Part shown: positions 52,187 through 60,107 of the stretch, piece after piece | How positions within the stretch are numbered: the stretch's first letter is position 1 | How the letters are laid out: every line of letters begins with the position of its first letter | NCBI GenBank assembly: GCA_002387205.1 | Contig: DGLA01000019.1 | Location: forward strand, 62,001 to 126,000 | Direction of reading: 5' to 3' | Source: Stutzerimonas stutzeri | GTDB taxonomy: Bacteria; Pseudomonadota; Gammaproteobacteria; Pseudomonadales; Pseudomonadaceae | DNA length: 64,000 nt | Program-made: the position numbers and the translations under genes | Notes under the pieces: model-generated | The model's input: only the letters and a program-made list of their open reading frames with translations | What the model was told of the DNA's origin: nothing | The model's database searches: none

Positions 52187-53128
52187 TCAGATCCAGCCGG
52201 CCCAGCGCAGCAGGAACAGGCCGATATTGATCGTCACCGCCGCGCCCAGGGTGGTGATCACGATGATGGTCGCGGCCAGCTGATGATTGGAATTGACGGC
52301 GCGCGCCATGACGAAGCTTGAGGCTGCCGTCGGGCAACCAAAGTACAGGAACAGGATACCCAGCTCGGCACCCCGAAACCCGCACAGCCAAGCACCCAGC
52401 GTCGCCAGGGCCGGGAACCAGACCATTTTCATCAGGCTCGAGCTCATTGCAATGCTGCTGCTTTCGCGCAAGACCGAGATCGACAGCGTACCGCCGATGC
52501 AGATCAGCGCCAGCGGCAGAGTCAGCTGAGCGAAATAGCCGCCTGATGTCATCAGCCAGTCCGGCAGCGGGATCTGCCAATAGGCGAAGGGGATCGCCGT
52601 GGTCACGGCAATGATCAGCGGGTTACGCAGAATGCTGCGGATGATCGCGCCCGCATCGGCGTGACCATCCGGGCTGTAGATGGCCAGGACCACGGCGGAC
52701 AGGCTGTTGTATAGAAGGATCACCAGACCGGCCAGCACCCCGCCGAGCGAGAGCCCGTAGTCGCCATAGAGGCTGGTAGCCAGTGCCAGCCCGACCACCC
52801 CGTTATTGCCGCGAAAGGCGCCCTGCACATAGACACCGCGATCCCTCACCGGGCAACGCCAGATCGCCCAGCCCCAGGCCAGCAGGAAGCCACCCAGGGT
52901 TGCGGCAACGTAGTAGACAAGCAGGGCCGGCTGGAGCGCTGCGTTCAGATCCGCCTTTATGACTGACAGGAACAGCAGCGTCGGCATCGTCGCGTTGAAC
53001 ACCAGCGTCGATGCGGTGTGGATGAAGGCGTTGTCGATCCAGCCCAGCCGCATCAACGCGACACCGACAAACAGCATGACGAAAACCGGAGCGGTGACGC
53101 TCAGGGTCTGAAGTACCAGGGGGAGCAT
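52187..53128 (-). CDS. AEC-family transporter (auxin efflux carrier-like)
   Basis: This 313-residue membrane protein has ten predicted helices in two halves, starting with PVFVMLFVGVALMRLGWID and including the GNNGVVGLALATSLYGDYG stretch. AEC-family members export or import dicarboxylates and other small acids in bacteria; the substrate here is unknown. No obvious ribosome-binding site precedes the ATG, and a heptanucleotide array begins 20 bases upstream. Confidence 0.85.
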   Translation of the reverse strand: MLPLVLQTLSVTAPVFVMLFVGVALMRLGWIDNAFIHTASTLVFNATMPTLLFLSVIKADLNAALQPALLVYYVAATLGGFLLAWGWAIWRCPVRDRGVYVQGAFRGNNGVVGLALATSLYGDYGLSLGGVLAGLVILLYNSLSAVVLAIYSPDGHADAGAIIRSILRNPLIIAVTTAIPFAYWQIPLPDWLMTSGGYFAQLTLPLALICIGGTLSISVLRESSSIAMSSSLMKMVWFPALATLGAWLCGFRGAELGILFLYFGCPTAASSFVMARAVNSNHQLAATIIVITTLGAAVTINIGLFLLRWAGWI

Positions 53129-53148
53129 GACGAATGACCGGTGTTGGA

Positions 53149-53220
53149 GCTGGAAGCTGGAAGCTGGAAGCTGGAAGCTGGAAGCTGGAAGCTGGAAGCT
53201 GGAAGCTGGAAGCTGGAAGC
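53149..53220. repeat. Heptanucleotide tandem array, about 10 copies
   Basis: This is the longest array in the window: 72 bases with a perfect 7-base period, unit GGAAGCT on the plus strand. It lies just upstream of the AEC transporter start. The facing array at 53303-53374 is inverted relative to it. Confidence 0.96.
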
Positions 53221-53302
53221 AGTCTTCTAGCCCGCGGTAATGGTGTCAAGCTGCGGATACGCTCTACGGCTCTGGCCCGAAGCCAACTGCATACCCCGGG
53301 CT

Positions 53303-53374
53303 CTAGCTTCTAGCTTCTAGCTTCTAGCTTCTAGCTTCTAGCTTCAGGCTTCTAGCTTCAGGCTTCCGGCTTCC
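53303..53374. repeat. Heptanucleotide array, complement type, about 10 copies
   Basis: Units CTAGCTT repeat perfectly for about six copies, then vary (CAGGCTT, CTAGCTT, CAGGCTT, CCGGCTT). It stops about four bases from the roxR stop codon. Read as plus-strand RNA, AGCUUCU pairs with GGAAGCU of the other array if G-U pairs are allowed. The 82 bases between the arrays show nothing else. Confidence 0.92.
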
Positions 53375-53377
53375 CAC

Positions 53378-53938
53378 CTACCTCCTGACCGGCCGCTTCT
53401 GTAATTTGCGCTGAAGGGTGCGCCGATGCATTCCCAGCGCACGGGCGGTGGCGGAAATGTTGCCGTCGTGTTCGGCGAGCACGCGCTGGATGTGCTCCCA
53501 TTGCAGCCGGTCCACCGACATCGGGTTTTCCGGCACCAACGAATCCAGGTCAGCATGCTTGGACAGTAACGCAGCCAGCACATCATCCGCATCGGCCGGC
53601 TTGCACAGGTAGTTGCAGGCGCCACGCTTGATGGCCTCGACCGCCGTGGCGATGCTCGAGTAGCCGGTGAGAATCAGCACTTTCATTTCCGGATCCAGCT
53701 CCAGCAGCTTGGGCAGCAACACCAGGCCGGAATCGCCTTCCATCTTGAGGTCCAGCACGGCGTAATCCGGCAGGTCCTGCTTTGCCATTTCCAGGCCTTC
53801 TTCGGCCGATCCGGCGATGCTGACATGCAAACCACGACGACTCATGGCCCGCGCCATCACGCGGGTAAACGTCGGGTCGTCATCCACCAGCAGCAGATGG
53901 GGCTGATCTTCGCCTTCGTGCTGCAACTCTTCGGTCAT
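53378..53938 (-). CDS. roxR: Redox response regulator RoxR (RegA/PrrA family)
   Basis: This 186-residue regulator has a receiver domain with phospho-acceptor D63 (VLDLKMEGDSG) and a Fis-type helix-turn-helix at the end (ISATARALGMHRRTLQRKL). This compact form is typical of RegA/PrrA/ActR/RoxR, which control respiratory oxidases and other redox genes. I chose the ATG at 53938 (MTEELQHEG). It lies 37 bases after roxS. Confidence 0.93.
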   Translation of the reverse strand: MTEELQHEGEDQPHLLLVDDDPTFTRVMARAMSRRGLHVSIAGSAEEGLEMAKQDLPDYAVLDLKMEGDSGLVLLPKLLELDPEMKVLILTGYSSIATAVEAIKRGACNYLCKPADADDVLAALLSKHADLDSLVPENPMSVDRLQWEHIQRVLAEHDGNISATARALGMHRRTLQRKLQKRPVRR

Positions 53939-53975
53939 GTCTGCATTCCTCGCATAGATTGTCACGTCAGTCTGT

Positions 53976-55229
53976 TCAGGCCCGGACCGAGCCATGGGGC
54001 AGGCGCAATTCGGTCAGGGTACCGCCATCTTCGTGATTGTAGAGTTTCACCGTACCGCCGGCACGGGTAACGCTGGCCTGGCTCAGGAACAAACCCAGGC
54101 CGAAACCCTTGCCCTTGGTGGTGATGAAGGGCCGGCCGATCTGCTCGGCGATGGCCAGCGGCACGCCAGCGCCGTGGTCACGAATGGTCAGGGTGATCCA
54201 TTGGGCGTCCCAATCAAGGCGGATGTCGAGGTTGTCAGGGCTGGCGTCGGTGGCATTGTTCAGCAGATTCAGCAATGACTGGCCCAGGTCGGCCGGCGGC
54301 ATCATCCGCGGTGGGCTGCCCTTGCCCAGACATTGGAATCGATAGGTCGCCTCGGGACGCATCAGGTGCCAGCGCTGCAGAACCGACTCGACCCACTCCC
54401 GCACGGTCTGCTCCTGAATCGCCTGGCGCCGGTCCGCCTCGGCCGCCCGCACCAGCTGGCGCAGACTCTCCTTGCACAACTGGACTTGCGACTGCAGCAA
54501 CGCCAGGTCTTCACTCAGCTGGGGTTCCTGGTATTCCTGGCGCAACTCCTTGAGCAGCACGCTCATGGTCGCCAAGGGCGTGCCCAATTCATGCGCCGCA
54601 CCCGCAGCCTGGGTCGCCACCGCCAACAGCTGTTGGTCGCGCATGCTCTCTTCACGGCGCTGGGCCTGGTATTGCTCCTGGCGCCGCAGCTGCTCGGCCA
54701 TTCGTGCGACAAAGAAGGTAATCAGCGCAGCGGCCAGGGCGAAGCTCAGCCACATGCCATAGACGAGCATGGTGGTGCGATCTTCCGGCGATACGATCAC
54801 CGGGTCATACCACACCAGCATCAGCGTGTAGCCCGCCAGAGCCAGGCCTGACAGCACGATGGAGTAGAGCCACGGCAGCGTGGCGGCGGCGATGGTCAGC
54901 GGAACCAGGTAGTAGGACACGAACGGGTTGGTCGAACCGCCCGAGTAGTACAGCAGCGCGCTGTGGATCAGCAGGTCGGCGCCGAGATGAACGGCATATT
55001 CCAGTTCGGTCACCGGCCAGGGGCCACGCAGCCGCAACGCCGTGCCCAGGCAGATGAGCGCCGACACCACGAGCGTGAAACCCAGGTGCATCCAGGGCAA
55101 GGCCACCAGCTGCGTCGCGTAGGCGAGTCCCACCGCACCCGCCTGGGCCGCGAGCACGAGGATGCGAATCAGCGTAAGCAGACGAAGATTCTGACGACTT
55201 GCAGACAGCAGCTGAACGGATGCGTACAT
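53976..55229 (-). CDS. roxS: Redox sensor histidine kinase RoxS (RegB/PrrB family)
   Basis: This 417-residue kinase has six membrane helices, the quinone-binding motif GGSTNPF at about residues 98-104, the phospho-accepting H213 (AGAAHELGTPLA) and a C-terminal ATPase domain (LLNNATDASPD, GFGLGLFLSQA). A cysteine at about 252 (QLCKESL) corresponds in position to the redox-active cysteine of RegB. The start at 55229 (MYASVQLLSA) fits the family. It pairs with the next gene, roxR. Confidence 0.93.
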   Translation of the reverse strand: MYASVQLLSASRQNLRLLTLIRILVLAAQAGAVGLAYATQLVALPWMHLGFTLVVSALICLGTALRLRGPWPVTELEYAVHLGADLLIHSALLYYSGGSTNPFVSYYLVPLTIAAATLPWLYSIVLSGLALAGYTLMLVWYDPVIVSPEDRTTMLVYGMWLSFALAAALITFFVARMAEQLRRQEQYQAQRREESMRDQQLLAVATQAAGAAHELGTPLATMSVLLKELRQEYQEPQLSEDLALLQSQVQLCKESLRQLVRAAEADRRQAIQEQTVREWVESVLQRWHLMRPEATYRFQCLGKGSPPRMMPPADLGQSLLNLLNNATDASPDNLDIRLDWDAQWITLTIRDHGAGVPLAIAEQIGRPFITTKGKGFGLGLFLSQASVTRAGGTVKLYNHEDGGTLTELRLPHGSVRA

Positions 55230-55377
55230 GGGTTCTCCAAACGAGCCGCGAGTATAACCAAGCACTCCGAAAGGCAGCCTGTATGCGGCAACGCGACGCA
55301 TGAAAAACTGCGCATCAGCACTCAAACGGCTACAGTCAGCAACGCCGCACACCGGTGCAACTCACCTAGGAGCGTTC

Positions 55378-56073
55378 ATGTTTGTCCCAGTCTCACGCAG
55401 CATCGCGCTGATCGCCTGCATCGCCTGTTTTCCTGCCGTCGCCGACGAGCAACATTACAACCAGATATCCCTGCGCGCCGAGGCCAACAGTGAAGTGGCC
55501 CACGATCGCATGCACGTCACGCTGTATACCGAGTTTCAGGACCAGGAGCCCGGCCAGCTGGCCGCACAGACCACCCGAGCCATCAACAAGGCGCTGCGCC
55601 AGGCGCGCCAGGTCGAGGGCGTGACGGTCAGCCAGGGCAGCCGCAGCAGCTACCCGGTCCATGACGAAAAGGGCCAGCAGATCACCGCCTGGCGCGAACG
55701 TGCCGAGCTTCGCCTCGAGAGCGGGGATTTCGCCGCACTGTCCAAACTCACCGGCGAGCTGATGCAGGAACTGAAGATGGCCGGCATGCATTTCAGCGTG
55801 TCCGATCCGATTCGTCAGCAAAACGAGGACGCCTTGCTCAAGGATGCCGTCGCGGCATTCCGCGCCCGCGCGCAACTGGCGACCGAAGCGTTGGGCGGCA
55901 GCGATTACCGGATCGTCAGCCTCAACCTGAACAGCAACGGCAGCTACCAGCCGGAAATGATGCGCAGCGTGGCAATGAAAAGCATGGATGCCATGCCGAC
56001 CCCGGACGTCGAAGCCGGGACCCGCCAGATCAGCATCAATGCCGAAGGTGTCATCGAGGTGCAGATGCCCTGA
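55378..56073 (+). CDS. SIMPL (DUF541) periplasmic protein
   Basis: This 231-residue protein has a signal peptide (IALIACIACFPAVA) and the SIMPL fold marked by LRAEANSEVAHDRMHVTLYTE, VEGVTVSQGSRSSYPVHDE, and a C-terminal ISINAEGVIEVQMP. E. coli YggE and relatives are linked to oxidative-stress tolerance, but no biochemical role is settled. I chose the ATG at 55378 because TAGGAG lies five bases upstream. It is a single gene. Confidence 0.88.
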   Translation: MFVPVSRSIALIACIACFPAVADEQHYNQISLRAEANSEVAHDRMHVTLYTEFQDQEPGQLAAQTTRAINKALRQARQVEGVTVSQGSRSSYPVHDEKGQQITAWRERAELRLESGDFAALSKLTGELMQELKMAGMHFSVSDPIRQQNEDALLKDAVAAFRARAQLATEALGGSDYRIVSLNLNSNGSYQPEMMRSVAMKSMDAMPTPDVEAGTRQISINAEGVIEVQMP

Positions 56074-56285
56074 GTGGCTCTACAGACGGCATGGGCCAGG
56101 ATGCCTCCGCCTGGGCTGGCGCCACCTTGATGGATGATCGACGGCCTTCCAGCCTGGGCCGACAACTTGCTTGCGGCTGTCCGGTCGACAGCTAACGCGA
56201 ATGTATGTCTTCTGTAAATTCATAGCATTTGCGCGCGGACGCCCTTTAGAATCCTGCCGTCACTCGCCCACGACCAAGGATTAGC

Positions 56286-56879
56286 ATGCGACTCTGGCTT
56301 GGCACGCTTCGCCAATGGCACTGGATCAGCTCCGCGCTGTGCCTGGTCGGCATGCTGCTGTTCGCCATTACCGGGATCACCCTCAACCATGCCGCACAGA
56401 TCGAGGCACGGCCAGCGGTGACCGAACGCCAGGCCAAGCTTCCGGAGACGCTGCAACGCGAGCTGCTGGCAAACAGACCCGAAGCCGGTTTGCCGGACGC
56501 TCTTGGGCAATGGATCGAGGCGCAACTGGACGTCGATCTCACTGGCCGGAACCCGGAATGGTCCGACGATGAACTCTACATCGCCCTGCCCCGTCCTGGC
56601 GGGGATGCCTGGCTGAGTCTTGCACTGGATAGCGGCGAACTGCTTTACGAATCCACCGATCGCGGCTGGATCTCCTACCTCAACGACCTGCACAAGGGCC
56701 GTAACACCGGCAGCGCCTGGAGCTGGTTCATCGATATCTTCGCGGCCGCCTGCGTGGTGTTCAGCCTCACCGGCCTGTTGTTGCTGCAACGTTACGCAGC
56801 CGGTCGCCCGACAACCTGGCCGCTGGTCGGGCTGGGACTGGTCATTCCTGTACTGCTGGCGCTGCTGTTCATTCACTAA
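56286..56879 (+). CDS. PepSY-associated transmembrane protein
   Basis: This 197-residue protein has three membrane helices: one at residues 12-34, one near 150-170 and one at the end. The segment between holds a PepSY-like domain, RQWHWISSALCLVGMLLFAITGITLNHA at its start and WISYLNDLHKGR later. Histidines near the helix ends (WHW, LNH, DLH) could bind haem, as in the siderophore-reducing PepSY proteins. With its neighbours it probably forms a ferri-siderophore reductase, by inference. Confidence 0.8.
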   Translation: MRLWLGTLRQWHWISSALCLVGMLLFAITGITLNHAAQIEARPAVTERQAKLPETLQRELLANRPEAGLPDALGQWIEAQLDVDLTGRNPEWSDDELYIALPRPGGDAWLSLALDSGELLYESTDRGWISYLNDLHKGRNTGSAWSWFIDIFAAACVVFSLTGLLLLQRYAAGRPTTWPLVGLGLVIPVLLALLFIH

Positions 56880-56888
56880 GGATCTGCG

Positions 56889-57398
56889 ATGCGAAAATCA
56901 CTGCTTCTTCCCCTCTTCCTGCTCAGCACTCCGCTGATGGCCGCCGACCTGCAAGTGTCGGTTGAGATTCCGCGTCTTCAGGTCGCCGAATACCATCGTC
57001 CCTATGTCGCGATATGGCTGGAGAAGACCGACCAGAGCCACGTGGCAGACCTGGCGGTCTGGTACGACGTGAAGATGGAGGACAAGGAAGGCGAGAAGTG
57101 GCTGAAAGACCTTCGCCAGTGGTGGCGCCGCAGCGGGCGCAGCCTCCAGCTGCCCGTGGACGGCGTCAGCGCAGCCACACGCGCCGTGGGTAGCCACACG
57201 CTGAGCTTCGACGACAGCCAGGTCCCGCTCAAGGAGCTGCCGCCTGGCGACTATCGCCTTGTGATCGAAGCGGCGCGCGAGGTCGGCGGCCGTGAACTGT
57301 TGCGCGTCCCGTTCAGCTGGCCAGCCACCGAACAGAAGATTCATCAGGCCCAGGGCGAAAGCGAGTTGGGCGCCATTTCCCTCACCCTCAATCCCTGA
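56889..57398 (+). CDS. DUF2271 periplasmic protein
   Basis: This 169-residue protein has a cleavable signal peptide (LLPLFLLSTPLMAAD) and a compact beta domain of the DUF2271 family: PRLQVAEYHRPYVAIWLEK, VADLAVWYDVKMEDKEGEKWLKDL and PGDYRLVIEAAREVGG. The family is often found beside PepSY and flavoreductase genes for iron uptake. It starts nine bases after the previous gene. Molecular function is unknown. Confidence 0.82.
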   Translation: MRKSLLLPLFLLSTPLMAADLQVSVEIPRLQVAEYHRPYVAIWLEKTDQSHVADLAVWYDVKMEDKEGEKWLKDLRQWWRRSGRSLQLPVDGVSAATRAVGSHTLSFDDSQVPLKELPPGDYRLVIEAAREVGGRELLRVPFSWPATEQKIHQAQGESELGAISLTLNP

Positions 57399-57430
57399 AC
57401 CCACCTCTCTGAACCAAGGAAGCCGCGTTA

Positions 57431-58300
57431 ATGAAACCGATGATCAAATGGACCGCACTGGCGCTGGCCGTCTGCCTGCCATTGTCTGCCCAGGCCCACC
57501 GGGCCTGGATGCTCCCGTCGGCAACCGTGTTGTCCGGCGAGGATCCCTGGGTGACTGTCGACGCAGCAGTCTCCAACGACCTGTTCTACTTCGAGCATTT
57601 CCCGATGCGTCTCAAGGGCATCGGTGTCGACAACGCACCGGCTGGCGGCCCCCAGGGCATGCGCCGCCCAGTTCCCGAGCTGCACGTGATCGCGCCGGAC
57701 GGCTCGCAGCTCGAGGTCGAGAACGGCAACCTCGGACGCTACCGCACCACCTTCGACCTGCACCTCACCCAGAAAGGTACCTACAAGCTGGCCGTGGCCA
57801 ATGACGGCCTATTCGCCAGCTGGAAGGAGAATGGCGAGACGCGCCGCTGGATGGGCGCTGCCGACAGCTTCGCCAAGGAAGTACCGGCCCAAGCCGAAGA
57901 GCTGAAGGTCAACCAGAACAGCAGCCGCATGGAAGTGTTCGTCACCTCCGGCAACCCGACCGAGGAGGTTCTGCAGCCCACCGGCAAGGGTCTGGAGCTT
58001 TCGCCGGTCACCCATCCCAACGATCTGTTCGCCGGCGAAGCAGCCGAGTTCGTTTTTCTGCTCGATGGCAAGCCGGCCGCCGACGTGGACGTCAGCGTGA
58101 TCCCGGGTGGCAACCGCTACCGTGACGATCTCGGCGAAATAAAAGCCAGGACCGACGCCCAGGGCAAGGTCAGCATTACCTGGCCGACCCCGGGTATGTA
58201 CTGGCTGGAAGCCGAGCTGAGGACCGACAAGGGCGTGAGCAAACCTGCCACCGAACGCCGTGCCAGCTATAGCGCCACTCTCGAGGTGCTGCCGCAGTAG
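57431..58300 (+). CDS. DUF4198 periplasmic protein
   Basis: This 289-residue protein has a signal peptide ending AQA, then begins HRAWMLPSATVLSGEDPWVTVDAA. The C-terminal half is a DUF4198/NikM-like beta domain (AEFVFLLDGKPAADVDVSVIPGG, WPTPGMYWLEAEL). Such proteins often lie near metal transporters and may bind metal through the N-terminal histidine of the mature protein. It lies 32 bases after the DUF2271 gene. Its substrate is unknown. Confidence 0.82.
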   Translation: MKPMIKWTALALAVCLPLSAQAHRAWMLPSATVLSGEDPWVTVDAAVSNDLFYFEHFPMRLKGIGVDNAPAGGPQGMRRPVPELHVIAPDGSQLEVENGNLGRYRTTFDLHLTQKGTYKLAVANDGLFASWKENGETRRWMGAADSFAKEVPAQAEELKVNQNSSRMEVFVTSGNPTEEVLQPTGKGLELSPVTHPNDLFAGEAAEFVFLLDGKPAADVDVSVIPGGNRYRDDLGEIKARTDAQGKVSITWPTPGMYWLEAELRTDKGVSKPATERRASYSATLEVLPQ

Positions 58301-58477
58301 CATGGCGAGCGCGCCGCAGCGGCGGACTCGTCGCAGCGGCGCCACCCGCCGTTTGGATAGGCCACGCATCCTGGCGCGACGGTATCGGCCCAAACCGACA
58401 TCTGCTGCGCAGCCGCAACAGCCTTACGCAAACCAGACAAGCTCCACACGATAGCCACATTCCTGGAGACGGCTACC

Positions 58478-60046
58478 TTGGCTCGCCCATTCGCGCTCCT
58501 GCGTTATGCCCCGCTGCTGGTGTGCCTGCTGCTCGCTGCCTGGCTGTTCTGGTGGCAGCCGCCCCGGTTCGTATCGGCGGGCCTGGTGCTGATCGCATAC
58601 CTTGGCGTGTGTCTGCACCTCTGGCGCAGCCAGCGCAAACACGCCCAGCCTTGCTCGGCCCCGCAGTCTGCCGAAGCCCTGCTTATCGCCTATGCCAGCC
58701 AGGGCGGGCAGGCGCGCGATCTGGCCGAACGCAGTGCTGAGCAGTTGCGCGACGCCGGCATGAGCGTGGACATCCGTGCACTCAGCAGCCTCGACCACAG
58801 GACCCTGGCCAGGCCACAGCGTGCGCTGTTCATCCTGAGCACCTACGGCGAGGGCGAAGCGCCGGACAATGCGGCTCGCTTCGAGCAACGCCTGCTGCAC
58901 GATGGAATCGACCTGTCAGCCCTGGAATATGCCTTGCTGGCGCTGGGTGATCGGCAGTACAGCCATTACTGCAGCTTTGGACGACGGATCGACGCTCGCC
59001 TGCGCGAGCTGGGCGCGCGCACCCTGTTCGATCGGCTGGAAGCTGATCGCGCCGACCCCGGCACGCTGCGCCACTGGCAACACCAGCTGGCCCACATCAG
59101 CGGCCGCAGCGACTTCAGCGACTGGCAGCCGGCGCACTATCAACCCTGGACATTGCAAAGCCGCACGCTGCTCAACCCAGGCAGCCAGGGCGCACCGGTG
59201 TTTCAGCTCAGGCTTTCCCCAACCGTCAACGCCCCCCACTGGCAAGCCGGCGATATTGCCGAGATCGGACCACGCCATGCCCTGCCGGAGGTGGAACGGC
59301 TGCTCAGACAGCTCGGTATAGATCCCGCCCAACCCGTCGAGGGTGGACAATCCTTGGCGGCGGCCCTCGCCTCCAGACGCCTGCCGGAAGATCCTGCGGA
59401 ACTGCACGGTGTTGACCTTGATGGACTGTTGGCGCTGCCCTGCCTTCCCCACCGGGAATATTCCATCGCATCGATTGCTGATGAAGGCCACGTGCAGCTA
59501 CTGGTACGTGAAGCCCGACAGCTGAATGGTCGTCTCGGTCTGGGTTCGGGCTGGCTCTGCCGGCATGCTGCCATTGGCGACCCGATCGACTTGCGAATCC
59601 GTAGCAATCCCGGATTCCACGGCCCGAATCCCACGCAGCCCATGATCCTCATCGGCAACGGCACCGGCCTGGCCGGATTGCGTGCTCATCTGCGCGAGCG
59701 CGCCGGCACGCCGGGTTCGCGCAACTGGCTGTTGTACGGGGAACGCAGCGCTGCCCACGACCAGCTGCTGCGAGACGAACTTGACGCCTGGCTGCAATCG
59801 GGCCATCTGCAGCGACTCGATCTGGCCTTTTCCCGTGACCAGGCGGAGAAAGTCTATGTACAACATCTATTGCGGGATGCGGCTGACGAATTGCGCCAGT
59901 GGGTCGAGGAAGGCGCCGCGATTTATCTGTGCGGAAGCCTCGAAGGCATGGGCCGCCAGGTGCATGAGGCTCTAGCGGACCTGCTTGGGAAAACGCAGCT
60001 GCAGGCACTGTCAGACCAAGGCCGCTACCGGCGGGACCTGTATTAG
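58478..60046 (+). CDS. Membrane flavodoxin/FAD reductase (sulfite-reductase flavoprotein-like)
   Basis: This 522-residue protein has two N-terminal membrane helices (LLVCLLLAAWLFWW and FVSAGLVLIAYLGVCLHLW). A flavodoxin domain (LLIAYASQGGQARDLAE, ILSTYGEGEAPDN) and an FAD/NADPH domain follow (REYSIASI, IGNGTGLAGLRAHL, YLCGSLEGMG). It looks like an inner-membrane electron donor. With the PepSY protein it could reduce ferri-siderophores. The start is a TTG with GGAG nine bases upstream; there is no ATG nearby. Confidence 0.85.
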   Translation: MARPFALLRYAPLLVCLLLAAWLFWWQPPRFVSAGLVLIAYLGVCLHLWRSQRKHAQPCSAPQSAEALLIAYASQGGQARDLAERSAEQLRDAGMSVDIRALSSLDHRTLARPQRALFILSTYGEGEAPDNAARFEQRLLHDGIDLSALEYALLALGDRQYSHYCSFGRRIDARLRELGARTLFDRLEADRADPGTLRHWQHQLAHISGRSDFSDWQPAHYQPWTLQSRTLLNPGSQGAPVFQLRLSPTVNAPHWQAGDIAEIGPRHALPEVERLLRQLGIDPAQPVEGGQSLAAALASRRLPEDPAELHGVDLDGLLALPCLPHREYSIASIADEGHVQLLVREARQLNGRLGLGSGWLCRHAAIGDPIDLRIRSNPGFHGPNPTQPMILIGNGTGLAGLRAHLRERAGTPGSRNWLLYGERSAAHDQLLRDELDAWLQSGHLQRLDLAFSRDQAEKVYVQHLLRDAADELRQWVEEGAAIYLCGSLEGMGRQVHEALADLLGKTQLQALSDQGRYRRDLY

Positions 60047-60067
60047 GGGCGGCGGGGTTTCTTTCGT

Positions 60068-60094
60068 CCGGAGCAGCTCAGAGAGCCACTCCGG
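60068..60094. terminator. Possible hairpin between convergent flavoreductase and piuA
   Basis: CCGGAG (60068-60073) and CTCCGG (60089-60094) form a 6-bp stem with a 15-base loop between two convergent gene ends. There is no T run on either side, so a terminator role is only a guess. Confidence 0.3.
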
Positions 60095-60107
60095 TTCCCG
60101 GCTTCAG

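Noticed and set aside
53142..53249. A repetitive peptide (PASSFQL-type heptads) encoded across the array
   Set aside because: A 7-base period without stops always gives a 7-residue repeat in open frames. There is no ribosome-binding site or family match.
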